In this document: positions 46,367-55,031 of the stretch, piece by piece
Layout: each line of letters opens with the position of its first letter
How positions within the stretch are numbered: the first letter of the stretch is position 1
NCBI RefSeq assembly: GCF_003382365.1
Contig: NZ_QTSU01000003.1
Location: 310,001-374,000, forward strand
Length of the DNA: 64,000 nt
Source: Lysobacter silvisoli
GTDB lineage: Bacteria > Pseudomonadota > Gammaproteobacteria > Xanthomonadales > Xanthomonadaceae
Reading direction: 5' to 3'
The notes under the pieces: generated by a model
What the model saw: only the letters and a program-made list of their open reading frames with translations
Databases searched by the model: none
What the model was told of the DNA's origin: nothing
Program-made: the position numbers and the translations under genes

Positions 46367-46939
46367 TTAGCGCTGCGACCCGCGCGCGGCCGCCCGCTCC
46401 ACCCGATCGAACTGGATCTGCGCGCTGTCCACCGCGCGGATCGGCACGCCGAAGCTGACGATGTCCGACAAAGTCGCGTTGTGGTGCTCGCGGATGCGTG
46501 CGGCGGTCAGGTGCGGCTTGTCGTGGGTGGTGTGGGCGTCGGCGGCCAGCACCACCGGGTAGCCCAGCGCGGCGGCGCGGCGGGTGGTGGTGTCGACGCA
46601 GAAATCGCTGGCGTAGCCGCCGATCACCAACTGCTCCACGTTCAAGCTCACCAGCAGCGGCTCCAGCGCGGTGCGCAGGAAGGCGTCGGGCGAGGTCTTG
46701 CCCACGATGAGGTCGTCGTCGTGCACGTCCAGCTGGGCCTGGAACGCCCAGCCCGGCGCGCCGGGCTCCAGTGCGGTGCCGGGGCGTTCGTGGCGGACGA
46801 AGATCACCGGCGCGCCGGCATCGCGCGCGCGCGCGATCAGCGCGTTGAGACGCGCGATCACCGCGTCGGCGTCGTCCGGGCGGGGATCGCCGTCGAACAG
46901 GCCGCTTTGCACGTCGATCACCAGCAGGGCGGAAATCAT
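46367..46939 (-). CDS. Cysteine hydrolase, isochorismatase family
   Basis: This is a 190-residue cytosolic hydrolase. The catalytic triad is visible as Asp9 (ALLVIDVQSGLF), Lys in DDLIVGKTSPDAF and Cys in GYASDFCVDTTTRRA, with the cis-peptide that usually precedes the cysteine. The family includes nicotinamidase, N-carbamoylsarcosine amidase and isochorismatase; the substrate is not fixed by these motifs. A metal site like that of nicotinamidase (DxH) is not evident. It is transcribed toward the peptide cluster and ends about 100 bases from it. Confidence 0.88.
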   Translation of the reverse strand: MISALLVIDVQSGLFDGDPRPDDADAVIARLNALIARARDAGAPVIFVRHERPGTALEPGAPGWAFQAQLDVHDDDLIVGKTSPDAFLRTALEPLLVSLNVEQLVIGGYASDFCVDTTTRRAAALGYPVVLAADAHTTHDKPHLTAARIREHHNATLSDIVSFGVPIRAVDSAQIQFDRVERAAARGSQR

Positions 46940-46963
46940 CCGGGTCTCTCTAGGCCGTTGCCG

Positions 46964-47350
46964 TCAGGGCGCGCGCCAACTGCCGCCGGCGCTTTCGCAG
47001 CTGCTCCGGGTCACGGCCAGTTCCTGAGTGCTGCGAGCGTAATAGTACGTGCGCACCTGTCGTCCCATCGGGTTCACGCAGCTGCCCTGCGCACCGCTGG
47101 GGCAGGCCGCCGATACCGTCGCGCTGGCGCTACCCCCGGCGGACCGGATCGAGGCGATGTTGGATTCGCACTGCGCCTTGTAGTCGCTGTCGGGGCGGGC
47201 CGCGTCGACCTCGCTGCAGTCCTTGAACTTGGCGCCGTACAGCTCGCCCTGGATCAGGCAGGCACCCTTGGCGGCGGCTGGCGGGCTGGCCAGCGCGAAC
47301 GCGAGCGGCAGCAGGGCGAGGGCGGCGGGGCGCATAGGCATCCAGAGCAT
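46964..47350 (-). CDS. Small exported cysteine-rich protein
   Basis: This 128-residue protein has a signal peptide (PAALALLPLAFALASPPAAA). The mature part has six cysteines (GACLIQG, KDCSE, AQCES, AACPSG, GSCVN, SSCES), a number consistent with three disulfides in the periplasm or outside. The segment YYYARSTQELAVT precedes the last cysteine. No family was recognised. The ATG at 47350 has GAGG 9 bases ahead; ATG 47335 is also possible. Confidence 0.6.
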   Translation of the reverse strand: MLWMPMRPAALALLPLAFALASPPAAAKGACLIQGELYGAKFKDCSEVDAARPDSDYKAQCESNIASIRSAGGSASATVSAACPSGAQGSCVNPMGRQVRTYYYARSTQELAVTRSSCESAGGSWRAP

Positions 47351-47402
47351 GAGGCTGGACCTCACTCTAGCCTGTGCGGGCGCAACGGTTAAGCCGCGGC
47401 GT

Positions 47403-48167
47403 TCACGGTTCCCGGCGCGGCGGGAACTGCAGGACCACGCCATGCTCCGGATCGGGGCGGTTCCACAGCACCGGCACCTCGCGCGGGCTGGGCGGTTCCA
47501 GCTCGGCGTCCAGCGCGGCGATCTGCTCCTCTTCGTCCTCCCAGCTGTAGCGCTTGCGCGGCGGCAGCGGGTCGCTGAGACGGAACAGGAAGGCGGCGAT
47601 CACGCCGGCCACCGCGCCGCCCAGGTGCGCCTGCCAGGACACGCCCGGCTCGCGCGGCAGGATGGTCAGCAGCATGCCGCCGTAGAACATGAACGCGATC
47701 ATGGCCGCGGCGATGGAAGGCCGGTCGCGGCGCAGCAGGCCGAGCACGAACACCAGGAACATCAGGCCGTGGGTCAGGCCGCTGGCGCCCAGGTGGTGGC
47801 TGCCGGCGCTGCCCAGCAGCCAGGCGCCCAGGCCCGAGCCGATCCAGATCAGCGGCAGCGCGCGCAGGGTGGCGCGCGGGTAGACCGCGCCGGCCAGGGT
47901 GCCCAGGAACAGCAAGGAGATCGCATTGGTGGCCAGGTGCTCGATCGAGCCGTGCAGCAGCGGCGCGGTCAGCAGGCCGATCAGGCCTTCCAGCGACCAG
48001 GGCGTGACCGTCCAGGCCGACACGTCGAACTGGCCCTGCGCGCTGTAGACGGCCGCCAGCGCCAGCACGAAGGCCAGGCTGGCGTTGAGCGCGCGCATCA
48101 GCCGGCCGCGGTCGGCCTTGCGCTGGGCGGGGGTGTCGGGCGGGGCTTCGGGCGTGGGCAGGTGCAT
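47403..48167 (-). CDS. Rhomboid-family intramembrane serine protease
   Basis: This is a 254-residue membrane protease with six helices. The catalytic serine is in GASGLTHGLMFLV (GxSG) and the histidine in WQAHLGGAVAGVIAAF; a His-rich first loop (HGSIEHLATNAISLLFLG) resembles the HxxxN-type motif of the family. An acidic cytoplasmic tail follows (WEDEEEQIAALDAELEPP). Rhomboids cut single-span membrane proteins; no target is suggested. The ATG at 48167 gives a normal N terminus; the frame further up covers the promoter of the divergent methyltransferase gene. Confidence 0.88.
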   Translation of the reverse strand: MHLPTPEAPPDTPAQRKADRGRLMRALNASLAFVLALAAVYSAQGQFDVSAWTVTPWSLEGLIGLLTAPLLHGSIEHLATNAISLLFLGTLAGAVYPRATLRALPLIWIGSGLGAWLLGSAGSHHLGASGLTHGLMFLVFVLGLLRRDRPSIAAAMIAFMFYGGMLLTILPREPGVSWQAHLGGAVAGVIAAFLFRLSDPLPPRKRYSWEDEEEQIAALDAELEPPSPREVPVLWNRPDPEHGVVLQFPPRREP

Positions 48168-48279
48168 GGGAACCAGATTGGCACCGCCCGGAACGAATAC
48201 AAGCCGGGAATCCCGGGCCGGTTTGTCCCGCCGATGGGACAGGACCCGGTTTTGCGCCCGGGCCGCGTAAAATGCGCGG

Positions 48280-49449
48280 ATGAACAACGATCTGCCCACC
48301 GTACGCCTCAAGAACGCCTGGAAATCCACCCACCCCTGGATCTTCCAGCGCCTGGTCGACAAGCCCGCGCAGCGGCCCAAGCCCGGTTCCATCGTCAACG
48401 TCGTCGGCGTGGACGGCGAATGGATCGGCCTGGGCTTCTACAACGGCCATTCGCGCATCGCCCTGCGCATGCTCGAAAGCGACCCCGACGTGGCGGTGGA
48501 CGCGGACTGGTTCGCGCGCAAGATCGCCGCGGCGGTGTCGCTGCGCCGCGACGTGCTCAAGCTGGACCAGGTCAGCGATGCCTGGCGCGTGGTGCACAGC
48601 GAGGGCGACGGCCTCAGCGGCCTGGTCGTGGACCGCTACGGCGACCTGCTGGTGGTCGAATACTTCAGCGCCGGCGCGTTCCGCCACCGCGAATGGATCT
48701 ACGACGCGCTGCGCGCGCAGTTCCCCGGCTGCCGCTTCTACGCCTTCGCCGACGAGCACGTGCAGAAGCAGGAGAGCTTCGACTTCCGCGGCACCGAGCC
48801 GGTGTCGCCGGCGATCATCACCGAATACGGCATCCGCTTCCGCGCCGACCCGGCCGGCGCGCACAAGACCGGCTTCTTCGCCGACCAGCGCGACAACCGC
48901 GAATGGCTGTCGCAGCAGGTCGCCGGCAAGCGGGTGCTGGACTTGTGCTGCAACACCGGCGGCTTCGGCGTGTACGCCAAGGCGCGCGGCGCCGAGGAAG
49001 TGATCGGCGTGGACATCGACGCCGACGTGATCAACATCGCCAAGGGCAACGCCAAGCTCAACGGCGCGCACGTGAAGTTCGTCCAGGCCGACATCTTTCC
49101 CTACCTGCGCGACCTGGGTAACGCGGGCGAGCGTTTCGACGTGGTGATCCTGGACCCGGCCAAGATGACCCGCGACCGCGAGCAGGTGATTCCGGCGCTG
49201 AAGAAATACCTGGACATGAACAAGCTGGCGCTGAGCGTGGTCAAGCCCGGCGGCCTGTTCGCGACCTTCTCCTGCACCGGCCTGGTCAGCGAGGAACAGT
49301 TCCTGGACATGCTGCGCCGCGCCGCGTTCTACGCCGGCCGCACCGTGCAGGTGCTGCGCGTGTCCGGCGCGGGCGCCGATCACCCGTGGTTGGCGCAGGT
49401 GTCGGAGTCGCGTTATCTCAAGGCGGTGTTCTGCCGCGTGGTGGATTGA
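48280..49449 (+). CDS. 23S rRNA methyltransferase, RlmI-like (class I SAM)
   Basis: The 389-residue protein has an N-terminal PUA domain (about 1-80: TVRLKNAWKSTHPWIFQ, then GSIVNVVGVDGEWIGLG), a central domain and a Rossmann methyltransferase domain (LDLCCNTGGFGVYAKARGAE, VIGVDIDADVINIAKGN, DVVILDPAKM, FATFSCTG). The DPAK and SCTG motifs supply the two catalytic-region residues of m5C methyltransferases of the RlmI/YccW group. RlmI makes 5-methylcytosine at position 1962 of 23S rRNA in Escherichia coli. Assignment to that exact site is by family. Confidence 0.9.
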   Translation: MNNDLPTVRLKNAWKSTHPWIFQRLVDKPAQRPKPGSIVNVVGVDGEWIGLGFYNGHSRIALRMLESDPDVAVDADWFARKIAAAVSLRRDVLKLDQVSDAWRVVHSEGDGLSGLVVDRYGDLLVVEYFSAGAFRHREWIYDALRAQFPGCRFYAFADEHVQKQESFDFRGTEPVSPAIITEYGIRFRADPAGAHKTGFFADQRDNREWLSQQVAGKRVLDLCCNTGGFGVYAKARGAEEVIGVDIDADVINIAKGNAKLNGAHVKFVQADIFPYLRDLGNAGERFDVVILDPAKMTRDREQVIPALKKYLDMNKLALSVVKPGGLFATFSCTGLVSEEQFLDMLRRAAFYAGRTVQVLRVSGAGADHPWLAQVSESRYLKAVFCRVVD

Positions 49450-49485
49450 GCCGGCGCAGCGGGGATTCCAAAACGTCGCTGCTTT

Positions 49486-49578
49486 GGGGTAGGAGCGGCG
49501 TAAGCCGCGACCGCAGGCTGCCGATCTCGCGCCAGCAACCGCGGTATCTCGGTCGCGGCTTACGCCGCTCCTACCCCA
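49486..49578. repeat. Inverted REP pair
   Basis: GGGGTAGGAGCGGCGTAAGCCGCGACCG and its inverse (CGGTCGCGGCTTACGCCGCTC) lie about 40 bases apart between converging genes. A transcript through them would form a long hairpin, which may serve as a bidirectional terminator. Confidence 0.75.
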
Positions 49579-49591
49579 AGGCACATGGCGC

Positions 49592-49918
49592 TCAGCGCAG
49601 CGCGAGCGCCGCCGCAGCGATGGCCAGCGCCACGCCCGCCGTCGCCAACGCCGCCAGGCTGACCGCACGCGCGCGGCGCAGGCGCTGCTCCAGCGCCATC
49701 GACGCTTCCTGCAAACCGGTTAGCGTCTTTTGCATCTCCGCCGCCAGGATCTTGATCGACTCGGCATTCTGCGCCGCCGCGTCCTGCAATTCGCCGATCT
49801 GCACCGCGACGATGTTCGCAGGCGGCAGCGCCTGCTGCGGCGCCTTGGTGAAGTAAGGCCGCGCCTGGCGCAGGATTTCGGGGATCAGCGGTGCGACTAC
49901 GGTGAACCAGGCGGCCAT
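49592..49918 (-). CDS. Small hypothetical protein with C-terminal membrane helix
   Basis: This is a 108-residue protein with no recognised family. It starts AAWFTVVAPLIPEILRQARPYF. The middle (about 40-80) is a predicted coiled coil (VQIGELQDAAAQNAESIKIL), and the end is one hydrophobic helix (ARAVSLAALATAGVALAIAA). This layout suggests a tail-anchored oligomer. Codon use is like the neighbours. It lies between repeat clusters without an obvious operon. Confidence 0.6.
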   Translation of the reverse strand: MAAWFTVVAPLIPEILRQARPYFTKAPQQALPPANIVAVQIGELQDAAAQNAESIKILAAEMQKTLTGLQEASMALEQRLRRARAVSLAALATAGVALAIAAAALALR

Positions 49919-50017
49919 GACGACTCCGGGCGGCGGTGCGAGGGCCGCGGCGATAACGGGGAAGACGTCACTGTAGCTTGCTGTGTGGGTTGCGGCGCGA
50001 GTATGTGTCTGCGCGTG

Positions 50018-50395
50018 CCCTCACCCCAACCCCTCTCCCGCGAGCGGGAGAGGGGCTAAAGCACAAGCGGCGGCGTCGGATGTGTTCCCTCTCCCGCTTG
50101 CGGGAGAGGGCTAGGGTGAGGGGGTGAGCGCAACGCGCGAATGCTCTTGATCCCCGCTCGGGCACCGAACTCGCAGTACCAATAGCAGACCCGAAGGGCG
50201 GCGCACAGGACGTGCGCCGTTTTCCGCTCGGGCAGGAGGCTCGATCGGAAAATCCCGGCGCCCGCACCGCTCTCGCACGGGAGCTCTGGCCAAGCGTTTT
50301 TCTTTGGTTACTTTCTTTTGACGCTTATCAAAAGAAAGTAACCCGGCCGCTTGCGGACGGAAGCTTTTGCTGTTGCTTGTAAGCAACAAGAGCAA
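50018..50395 (+). repeat. Composite intergenic repeat, copy 3 of 3
   Basis: This has the same module order as at 4382-4815: two CTCTCCCGC palindromes inside CCCTCACCCC...GGGTGAGGG, GCGAATGCTCTTGATC, the GGCGCACAGGACGTGCGCC hairpin, a second hairpin in which the stem bases have changed together (TTTTCCG/CGGAAAA instead of TTTTTCG/CGAAAAA), and the GGTTACTTTCTTTTG hairpin, ending CGCTTGCGGACGGAAGC. Preservation of pairing despite base changes suggests the structure matters. Confidence 0.85.
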
Positions 50396-50446
50396 AAGCA
50401 AATCCCCCTCAATCCCCCTTTTCCAAAGGGGGAAGACAAGCAACGG
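50396..50446. repeat. GCAAATCCCCC/CCCTTTTCCAAAGGGGG element
   Basis: This is a single element of the family seen at 18541-18890 and 20064-20165, directly joined to the end of the third composite repeat. Nothing else is seen up to the hydrolase gene at 50504. Confidence 0.7.
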
Positions 50447-50503
50447 GGGAAGGGTGGGAGCGTAGGAAGCCAGCGGCGACGTCTGCATCGCCGCCAAAGA
50501 CCC

Positions 50504-51199
50504 TTACTGCTTCGGCGCCACCATGCGCTGGTGGTAATCGATCCCCTGCCCCCAAGCGCCGCCATGCTGCTGCGCGATCGCCGTCACCTGCGCCGCGGTG
50601 CGCGCATCGGCCCAATCGCCCTGCCATTCCAGCATCACCGCCATCCAGGTCACCGGCACCGCGCCGGCCTGGATCATGCGCTGCACCGCCATCTCGTGCG
50701 ATTCGCGGTTGACGTCGCCGCTGGCGTCCACCACCACGTAGACCTCGTAGCCGTCCTTCAGCGCCGACAGCACCGGCAAGGTCACGCAGCTGTCGGTCCA
50801 CAGACCGCTGACCAGCAGCTTCTTGCGGCCGCTGCGCGCCACCGCCTCGCGCACGCGCGGGTCGCGCCAGGCGTCGATGCGGCTGCGGTCGAACGGCACC
50901 AGCGCCGGCTGCGCCTGGCCGAGCTGGCGGAAGAACGGGCCGCCGAAGCGCTCGGCGCTGATCGAGGTGTAGACGGTCGGCACCTCGAAGGCCTTGGCGG
51001 CCTTGCTCAGGCCTTCGGCGTTGTTGATCAGCTCCACCACCGGGATCGACTGCACCGAGAACACGAACTGCGGCTGGTAGTCGACCATCAGCAACACGCT
51101 GTTGTCGCGGGTCAGCGGTTCGCGCAGGTCGGCCTGCGCGGCGGGAACGAAGGACAGGGCGATCAGGGCGGTAAAGGCATAGCGGGCGAACTTGCGCAT
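50504..51199 (-). CDS. Exported isochorismatase-family hydrolase (YcaC-like)
   Basis: This 231-residue protein has a clear signal peptide (residues 1-23: FTALIALSFVPAAQA), which is unusual for this normally cytosolic family. The catalytic triad is Asp in LLMVDYQPQFVFSV, Lys in SGRKKLLVSGLW and Cys in LWTDSCVTLPVLSAL. The remainder (YEVYVVVDASGDVNRESHEM, then GAVPVTWMAVMLEWQGDWA) is characteristic of the YcaC group of unknown substrate. It lies 45 bases from the EamA transporter gene in the same direction, so an operon is likely. Confidence 0.85.
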   Translation of the reverse strand: MRKFARYAFTALIALSFVPAAQADLREPLTRDNSVLLMVDYQPQFVFSVQSIPVVELINNAEGLSKAAKAFEVPTVYTSISAERFGGPFFRQLGQAQPALVPFDRSRIDAWRDPRVREAVARSGRKKLLVSGLWTDSCVTLPVLSALKDGYEVYVVVDASGDVNRESHEMAVQRMIQAGAVPVTWMAVMLEWQGDWADARTAAQVTAIAQQHGGAWGQGIDYHQRMVAPKQ

Positions 51200-51244
51200 A
51201 ACGGGTGGTTCCGTGGGTGAGGGAAGGAAGGGGAGCGGCAGGAA

Positions 51245-52165
51245 TCAGCGCGCGGCGACCAGCGCGGAGGGAACGGCGACCGCGGCGGGGGCGGCGCGGC
51301 GGTTGGCCAGCACGATGCCGGCGAACACCAGCGCCACCGCCGGCACGAAGCTCCAGCCCAGGCGCTCGCCGAACAGCACCGCGCCCCAGACCACGCCGGT
51401 CAGCGCGATCACATAGCCGATCTGGCTGTAGGCCACGGAGTCGGCGATGCGCTGCAGCGCGGCGGCGGCGACGTTGGCGGCCAGGGTGACCAGCACCATC
51501 GCCAGCAGCAGCGGCCAGGCCGCGCCCAGTTCGGCGGCGCTGGCGCTTTGGCCGCTGACCGCGAGCAGCGGCAGCACCGCCAGGGTCTGTACCAGCATGG
51601 TCCCGGCGGTGGACATGGGCGCGCTAAGGCCGCTGGGCCAGTGACGGCTGCGGTAGACGTTGCCGATCGCCAGCAGCACCGGCACGCCCACGGCCACGCC
51701 CAGGGCCAGCGCCTGTTCGGCTTCCACCGAACGCGCGCGCGGCACCAGCACCAGCAGCACGCCGGCCAGGCCCAGGGCGGTGCCGGCCAGGGCGGTGGCG
51801 CTGGGCCAGCGGCGCTCGGCCAGGGCGTTGAACAGCGAGGTGAACATCGGCGACAGGGTGACCACCACGGTGTAGATGCCGGCCGGAATGCGCGCCAGCA
51901 CCCAGTTGCCGAGCAGGGCCGAGCCGGCCACGGCGATCAGCCCGGCGACCAGGTAGAAGCGGCGGTCGGCCGCGGTCAGCGACAGGCGCTGGCCGCGCGC
52001 GGCCAACACCGACAGCAGCACCGCGCTGGCGCCGCCGGTCTGGATCAGGGAAACAATCAGCGGGCTGAGGCCGCGGCCCAGCAGCAGCTTGCCGATCACG
52101 AAGATGGCGCCGACCAGGCTGCCGGCGATCAGGGTCAGGGCTAGGCGGCGTGCGGTGGGGCTCAT
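51245..52165 (-). CDS. EamA/DMT-family transporter
   Basis: This is a 306-residue inner-membrane protein with ten helices in two EamA halves, each of about 140 residues. The first half starts ALTLIAGSLVGAIFVIGKLL and the second VAVGVPVLLAIGNVYRS. The family exports amino acids, drugs or other metabolites; the cargo is unknown. It is divergent from a LysR gene 90 bases away, the classic arrangement for a regulated exporter. The hydrolase gene downstream may belong to the same response. Confidence 0.88.
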   Translation of the reverse strand: MSPTARRLALTLIAGSLVGAIFVIGKLLLGRGLSPLIVSLIQTGGASAVLLSVLAARGQRLSLTAADRRFYLVAGLIAVAGSALLGNWVLARIPAGIYTVVVTLSPMFTSLFNALAERRWPSATALAGTALGLAGVLLVLVPRARSVEAEQALALGVAVGVPVLLAIGNVYRSRHWPSGLSAPMSTAGTMLVQTLAVLPLLAVSGQSASAAELGAAWPLLLAMVLVTLAANVAAAALQRIADSVAYSQIGYVIALTGVVWGAVLFGERLGWSFVPAVALVFAGIVLANRRAAPAAVAVPSALVAAR

Positions 52166-52255
52166 GGCGGCGGTCCGGAGTGGGAGGCGACGCGGCCAAG
52201 ATACGGAGGCGGGCGCCGCGGATAATCGGCCCCGGGGTGGTTAAACTGTTTCCCT

Positions 52256-53206
52256 ATGTCAACAATGCAGCAGGGCCGACTGCCCGTTCCCGACCTACCC
52301 GGCCTGCTCGCCTTCGTCCGCGTGGCCGAGCTGGGCAGCTTCGTCCGCGCCGCCGAGGCCCTGGGCCTGTCCAAGGCCGCGGTCAGCAAGCAGGTCTCGG
52401 CGCTGGAGCGGCGCCTGGGCGCGCGCCTGCTGCACCGGACCACGCGCCGGCTCAGCCTGACCGAGGCCGGCCAGGCCTACCTGCGCCATGCCCAATCGGC
52501 CTTCGCCGAAGCGCGTGCGGCCGAGGACGCCGTGGCCGGCACCGGCGGCGCGGTGCAGGGACGGCTGCGGGTGTCGGTGCCGATGACCTTCGGCGTGATG
52601 CACGTGGCGCCCTACCTCGGCCCGTTCCTGGCGCAGCACCCGCAGGTCGACCTGGACCTGCAGCTGGACGACCGCCCCACCGACCTGGTCATGGAAAGCC
52701 AGGACCTGGCGATCCGCCTGGGCCGGCTGGACGCGTCCAGCCTGGTCGCGCGCAGCATCGCCCACAGCCGGGTGTGGCTGTGCGCCTCGTCGGCCTATCT
52801 GGACCGCCGCGGCCGCCCGCAGCGCCCCGACGAACTGGGCGGCCACGACTGCCTGCACTTCAGCCTGGCCGCCACCGGCCGCACCTGGGAACTACGCCAG
52901 GGCGAAGCCGTGGTGCGCGTAGCGTTGGGCGCGCGTTTGGACGCCAATTCCTCCCTGGCGCTGAAGGCCGCGGTGCTGGCCGGCGCCGGCATCGCGCGCA
53001 TTCCCGAATTCGCCATCGCCCAGGAGATCCGCGACGGCCGCATGGAGCGCGTGCTGCCGCAGTGGCAGCTGTCCGGCCTGGACGTGCACGCGGTCATGCC
53101 CGAGCGCCGCTACGTGCCGGCCAAGGTGCGCGCGTTCGTGGCGTTTTTGGAGCGTTGCTGGCAGGCCGATCCGGGTTGGCTGGGCGCCGGTGCGCATCGC
53201 GCTTGA
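52256..53206 (+). CDS. LysR-family transcriptional regulator
   Basis: This is a 316-residue regulator. The N-terminal winged helix-turn-helix (LLAFVRVAELGSFVRAAEAL, then LSKAAVSKQVSALERRLGAR) is followed by an effector-binding domain (MTFGVMHVAPYLGPFLAQHP, then DRPTDLVMESQDLAIRLGRL), of the group that resembles DsdC/AaeR-like regulators. It is divergent from the EamA exporter and likely controls it and the exported hydrolase. The short gap has the AT-rich patch TTAAACTGTTTCCC near the start codon, a candidate -10 region. Confidence 0.92.
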   Translation: MSTMQQGRLPVPDLPGLLAFVRVAELGSFVRAAEALGLSKAAVSKQVSALERRLGARLLHRTTRRLSLTEAGQAYLRHAQSAFAEARAAEDAVAGTGGAVQGRLRVSVPMTFGVMHVAPYLGPFLAQHPQVDLDLQLDDRPTDLVMESQDLAIRLGRLDASSLVARSIAHSRVWLCASSAYLDRRGRPQRPDELGGHDCLHFSLAATGRTWELRQGEAVVRVALGARLDANSSLALKAAVLAGAGIARIPEFAIAQEIRDGRMERVLPQWQLSGLDVHAVMPERRYVPAKVRAFVAFLERCWQADPGWLGAGAHRA

Positions 53207-53212
53207 GCGCGC

Positions 53213-53446
53213 TCAGTCCTTGCGCTCGTAACGCTCGCGCACGTGACGGCTGATGTAACCGCTCAAGCCGCGTCCGGCCACGGCCAGGCGCTGCATCTGC
53301 GCGACATGGCGCGCGCCGGCGCTGCGCTGCGTGTACAGGTAGCGCGCGCCGTCGACGAAGACCACCGCGATGCGGTCGTCGCCCAGTTCGTAGGCGGCCA
53401 CGCCGGAGCGGCCGCTGAGGTTGCGATAGCGCTCCATCGGCCGCAT
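53213..53446 (-). CDS. Small KTSC-like protein
   Basis: This is a 77-residue protein. GDDRIAVVFVDGARYLYTQR and AQMQRLAVAGRGLSGYISRH have the pattern of KTSC-domain proteins, a small beta-sheet fold of unknown function with a G..Y.Y strand. The start at 53446 (or ATG 53437) is upstream of this core; the frame continues far beyond it in the shadow of rmuC and is not coding. It ends six bases from the LysR gene, convergent. Confidence 0.6.
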   Translation of the reverse strand: MRPMERYRNLSGRSGVAAYELGDDRIAVVFVDGARYLYTQRSAGARHVAQMQRLAVAGRGLSGYISRHVRERYERKD

Positions 53447-53533
53447 GCGCAAAGCGGGGAATGCCGACGCTACGCCCGCCGCCGTGATGCGGCCGTTCTC
53501 ATGGCTTGAGACGCCGCGGGCTACACTGCGCGC

Positions 53534-54889
53534 ATGACCGAACCCACCCTGCTGCTGAGCCTGCTGCTGGTCGCCGTGATCGTGGCCGTCGTGCTGCTGG
53601 TGGTGCTGTTGCTGCGCAAGCCCGACGGCCGCCTGGAGCAGTCCCTGCGCGAGGAACAACGCGAGGGCCGCGGCGAGCTGCGCCAGCAGCTGGACAGTCT
53701 GTCGGCCGCGCAGGAGCACCGCATCAACAATTTCGGCGGCCGCCTGACCGACCTGGCCGAGCGCACCGACCAGCGCCTGGACGTGCTGCGCGAGGCGCTG
53801 ACCGAGGACGCGCGCAAGGCGCGCGGCGAGGCCGCCGAGCAGCAGCTGCGTTTCGCCGAAGGCCTGGGCCAGCGCCTGAGCGAACTGACCCAGCGCAACG
53901 AGCAGCGCATCGGCGAGATGCGCGCCACCCTCGAGCAGCGCCTGCGCGAGCTGCAGGCCGACAACACCGCCAAGCTCGAGCAGATGCGCGCCACCGTCGA
54001 CGAGAAGCTGCAGACCACGCTGGAAACGCGCCTGGGCGAATCCTTCCGCCTGGTCTCCGAGCGCCTGGAGCAGGTCCAGCGCGGCCTGGGCGAGATGCAG
54101 CAGCTGGCCAGCGGCGTGGGCGATCTCAAGCGCGTGCTGACCAACGTCAAGACCCGCGGCACCTTCGGCGAAGTGCAGCTGGGCGCGCTGCTGGAGCAGG
54201 TGCTGACCATCGACCGCTACGACAGCAACGTGGCCACCGTGCCCGGCAGCAGCGAGCGGGTGGAATACGCGGTGCGCCTGCCCGGCGCGGCGCCGGAGCA
54301 GCCGATCCGGCTGCCGATCGACGCCAAGTTCCCGCGCGAGGACTACGAGCGCATGCTCGACGCGCACGAGCGCGCCGACGCCGACGCGGTGGCGCAGGCG
54401 GCCGCGGCGCTGGAGCGCCAGGTCAAGGTCGAAGCCAAGCGCATCAGCAGCAAGTACCTGTCGCCGCCGCACACCACCGACTTCGCCCTGCTGTTCCTGC
54501 CCACCGAAGGCCTGTACGCCGAGGTGCTGCGCCGGCCCGGCCTGTTCGAGGCGCTGCAGCGCGACTACCGCGTGACCCTGGTCGGTCCGACCACGCTGCT
54601 GGCCTTGCTCAACAGCTTGCAGATGGGCTTCCGCACCTTGGCTATCGAGCAGCGTTCCAGCGAAGTCTGGCAGCTGCTGGGCGCGGTCAAGAACGAATTC
54701 GGCAAGTTCGCCGGCGTGCTGGAAAAGACCCGCAGCCAGCTGGACACGGTGCGCAACAGCATCGACGCCGCCGGCGTGCGCACGCGCGCGATCGAGCGCC
54801 AGCTCAAGGGCGTGGAGGCGCTGCCGGCCGAGGAGGCACGGCGGTTGTTGGGCGCGGAGTTGGATGCGGCGGGGGATGATGAGGATTGA
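53534..54889 (+). CDS. rmuC: DNA recombination protein RmuC
   Basis: This is a 451-residue protein. It has an N-terminal membrane helix (LLLSLLLVAVIVAVVLLVVL), then about 150 residues of coiled coil (LREEQREGRGELRQQLDSLS and so on) and the RmuC nuclease-like domain (GTFGEVQLGALLEQVLTIDR, IRLPIDAKFPREDYERML, FLPTEGLYAEVLRRPGL, VGPTTLLALLNSLQMGF). The family limits inversion of short inverted repeats and reduces recombination at them, which is apt in a genome rich in palindromic repeats. The exact biochemical action is unproven. Confidence 0.92.
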   Translation: MTEPTLLLSLLLVAVIVAVVLLVVLLLRKPDGRLEQSLREEQREGRGELRQQLDSLSAAQEHRINNFGGRLTDLAERTDQRLDVLREALTEDARKARGEAAEQQLRFAEGLGQRLSELTQRNEQRIGEMRATLEQRLRELQADNTAKLEQMRATVDEKLQTTLETRLGESFRLVSERLEQVQRGLGEMQQLASGVGDLKRVLTNVKTRGTFGEVQLGALLEQVLTIDRYDSNVATVPGSSERVEYAVRLPGAAPEQPIRLPIDAKFPREDYERMLDAHERADADAVAQAAAALERQVKVEAKRISSKYLSPPHTTDFALLFLPTEGLYAEVLRRPGLFEALQRDYRVTLVGPTTLLALLNSLQMGFRTLAIEQRSSEVWQLLGAVKNEFGKFAGVLEKTRSQLDTVRNSIDAAGVRTRAIERQLKGVEALPAEEARRLLGAELDAAGDDED

Positions 54890-54905
54890 GGCGGGCTGAC
54901 CTCGC

Positions 54906-55030
54906 GTCGGCCCTCACCCCAACCCCTCTCCCGTAAACGGGAGAGGGGCTTCAGAGCGCAGCATCAAAACTTCTCCACCCGGCTTTAGCCCCTCTCCCGC
55001 TTGCGGGAGAGGGGTTGGGGTGAGGGCCGC
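54906..55030. repeat. Paired CTCTCCCG palindromes at the mla operon end
   Basis: Two palindromes, CTCTCCCGTAAACGGGAGAG and CTCTCCCGCTTGCGGGAGAG, lie inside CCCTCACCCCAACCC and GGGTTGGGGTGAGGG. A copy without the T-rich hairpins separates rmuC from the converging mlaA and may act as a bidirectional terminator. Confidence 0.8.
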
Positions 55031-55031
55031 C

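Noticed and set aside
47389-49668. Long antisense frame across the rRNA methyltransferase and rhomboid genes
   Set aside because: No protein domains, and it is contradicted by clear genes in the other frames.
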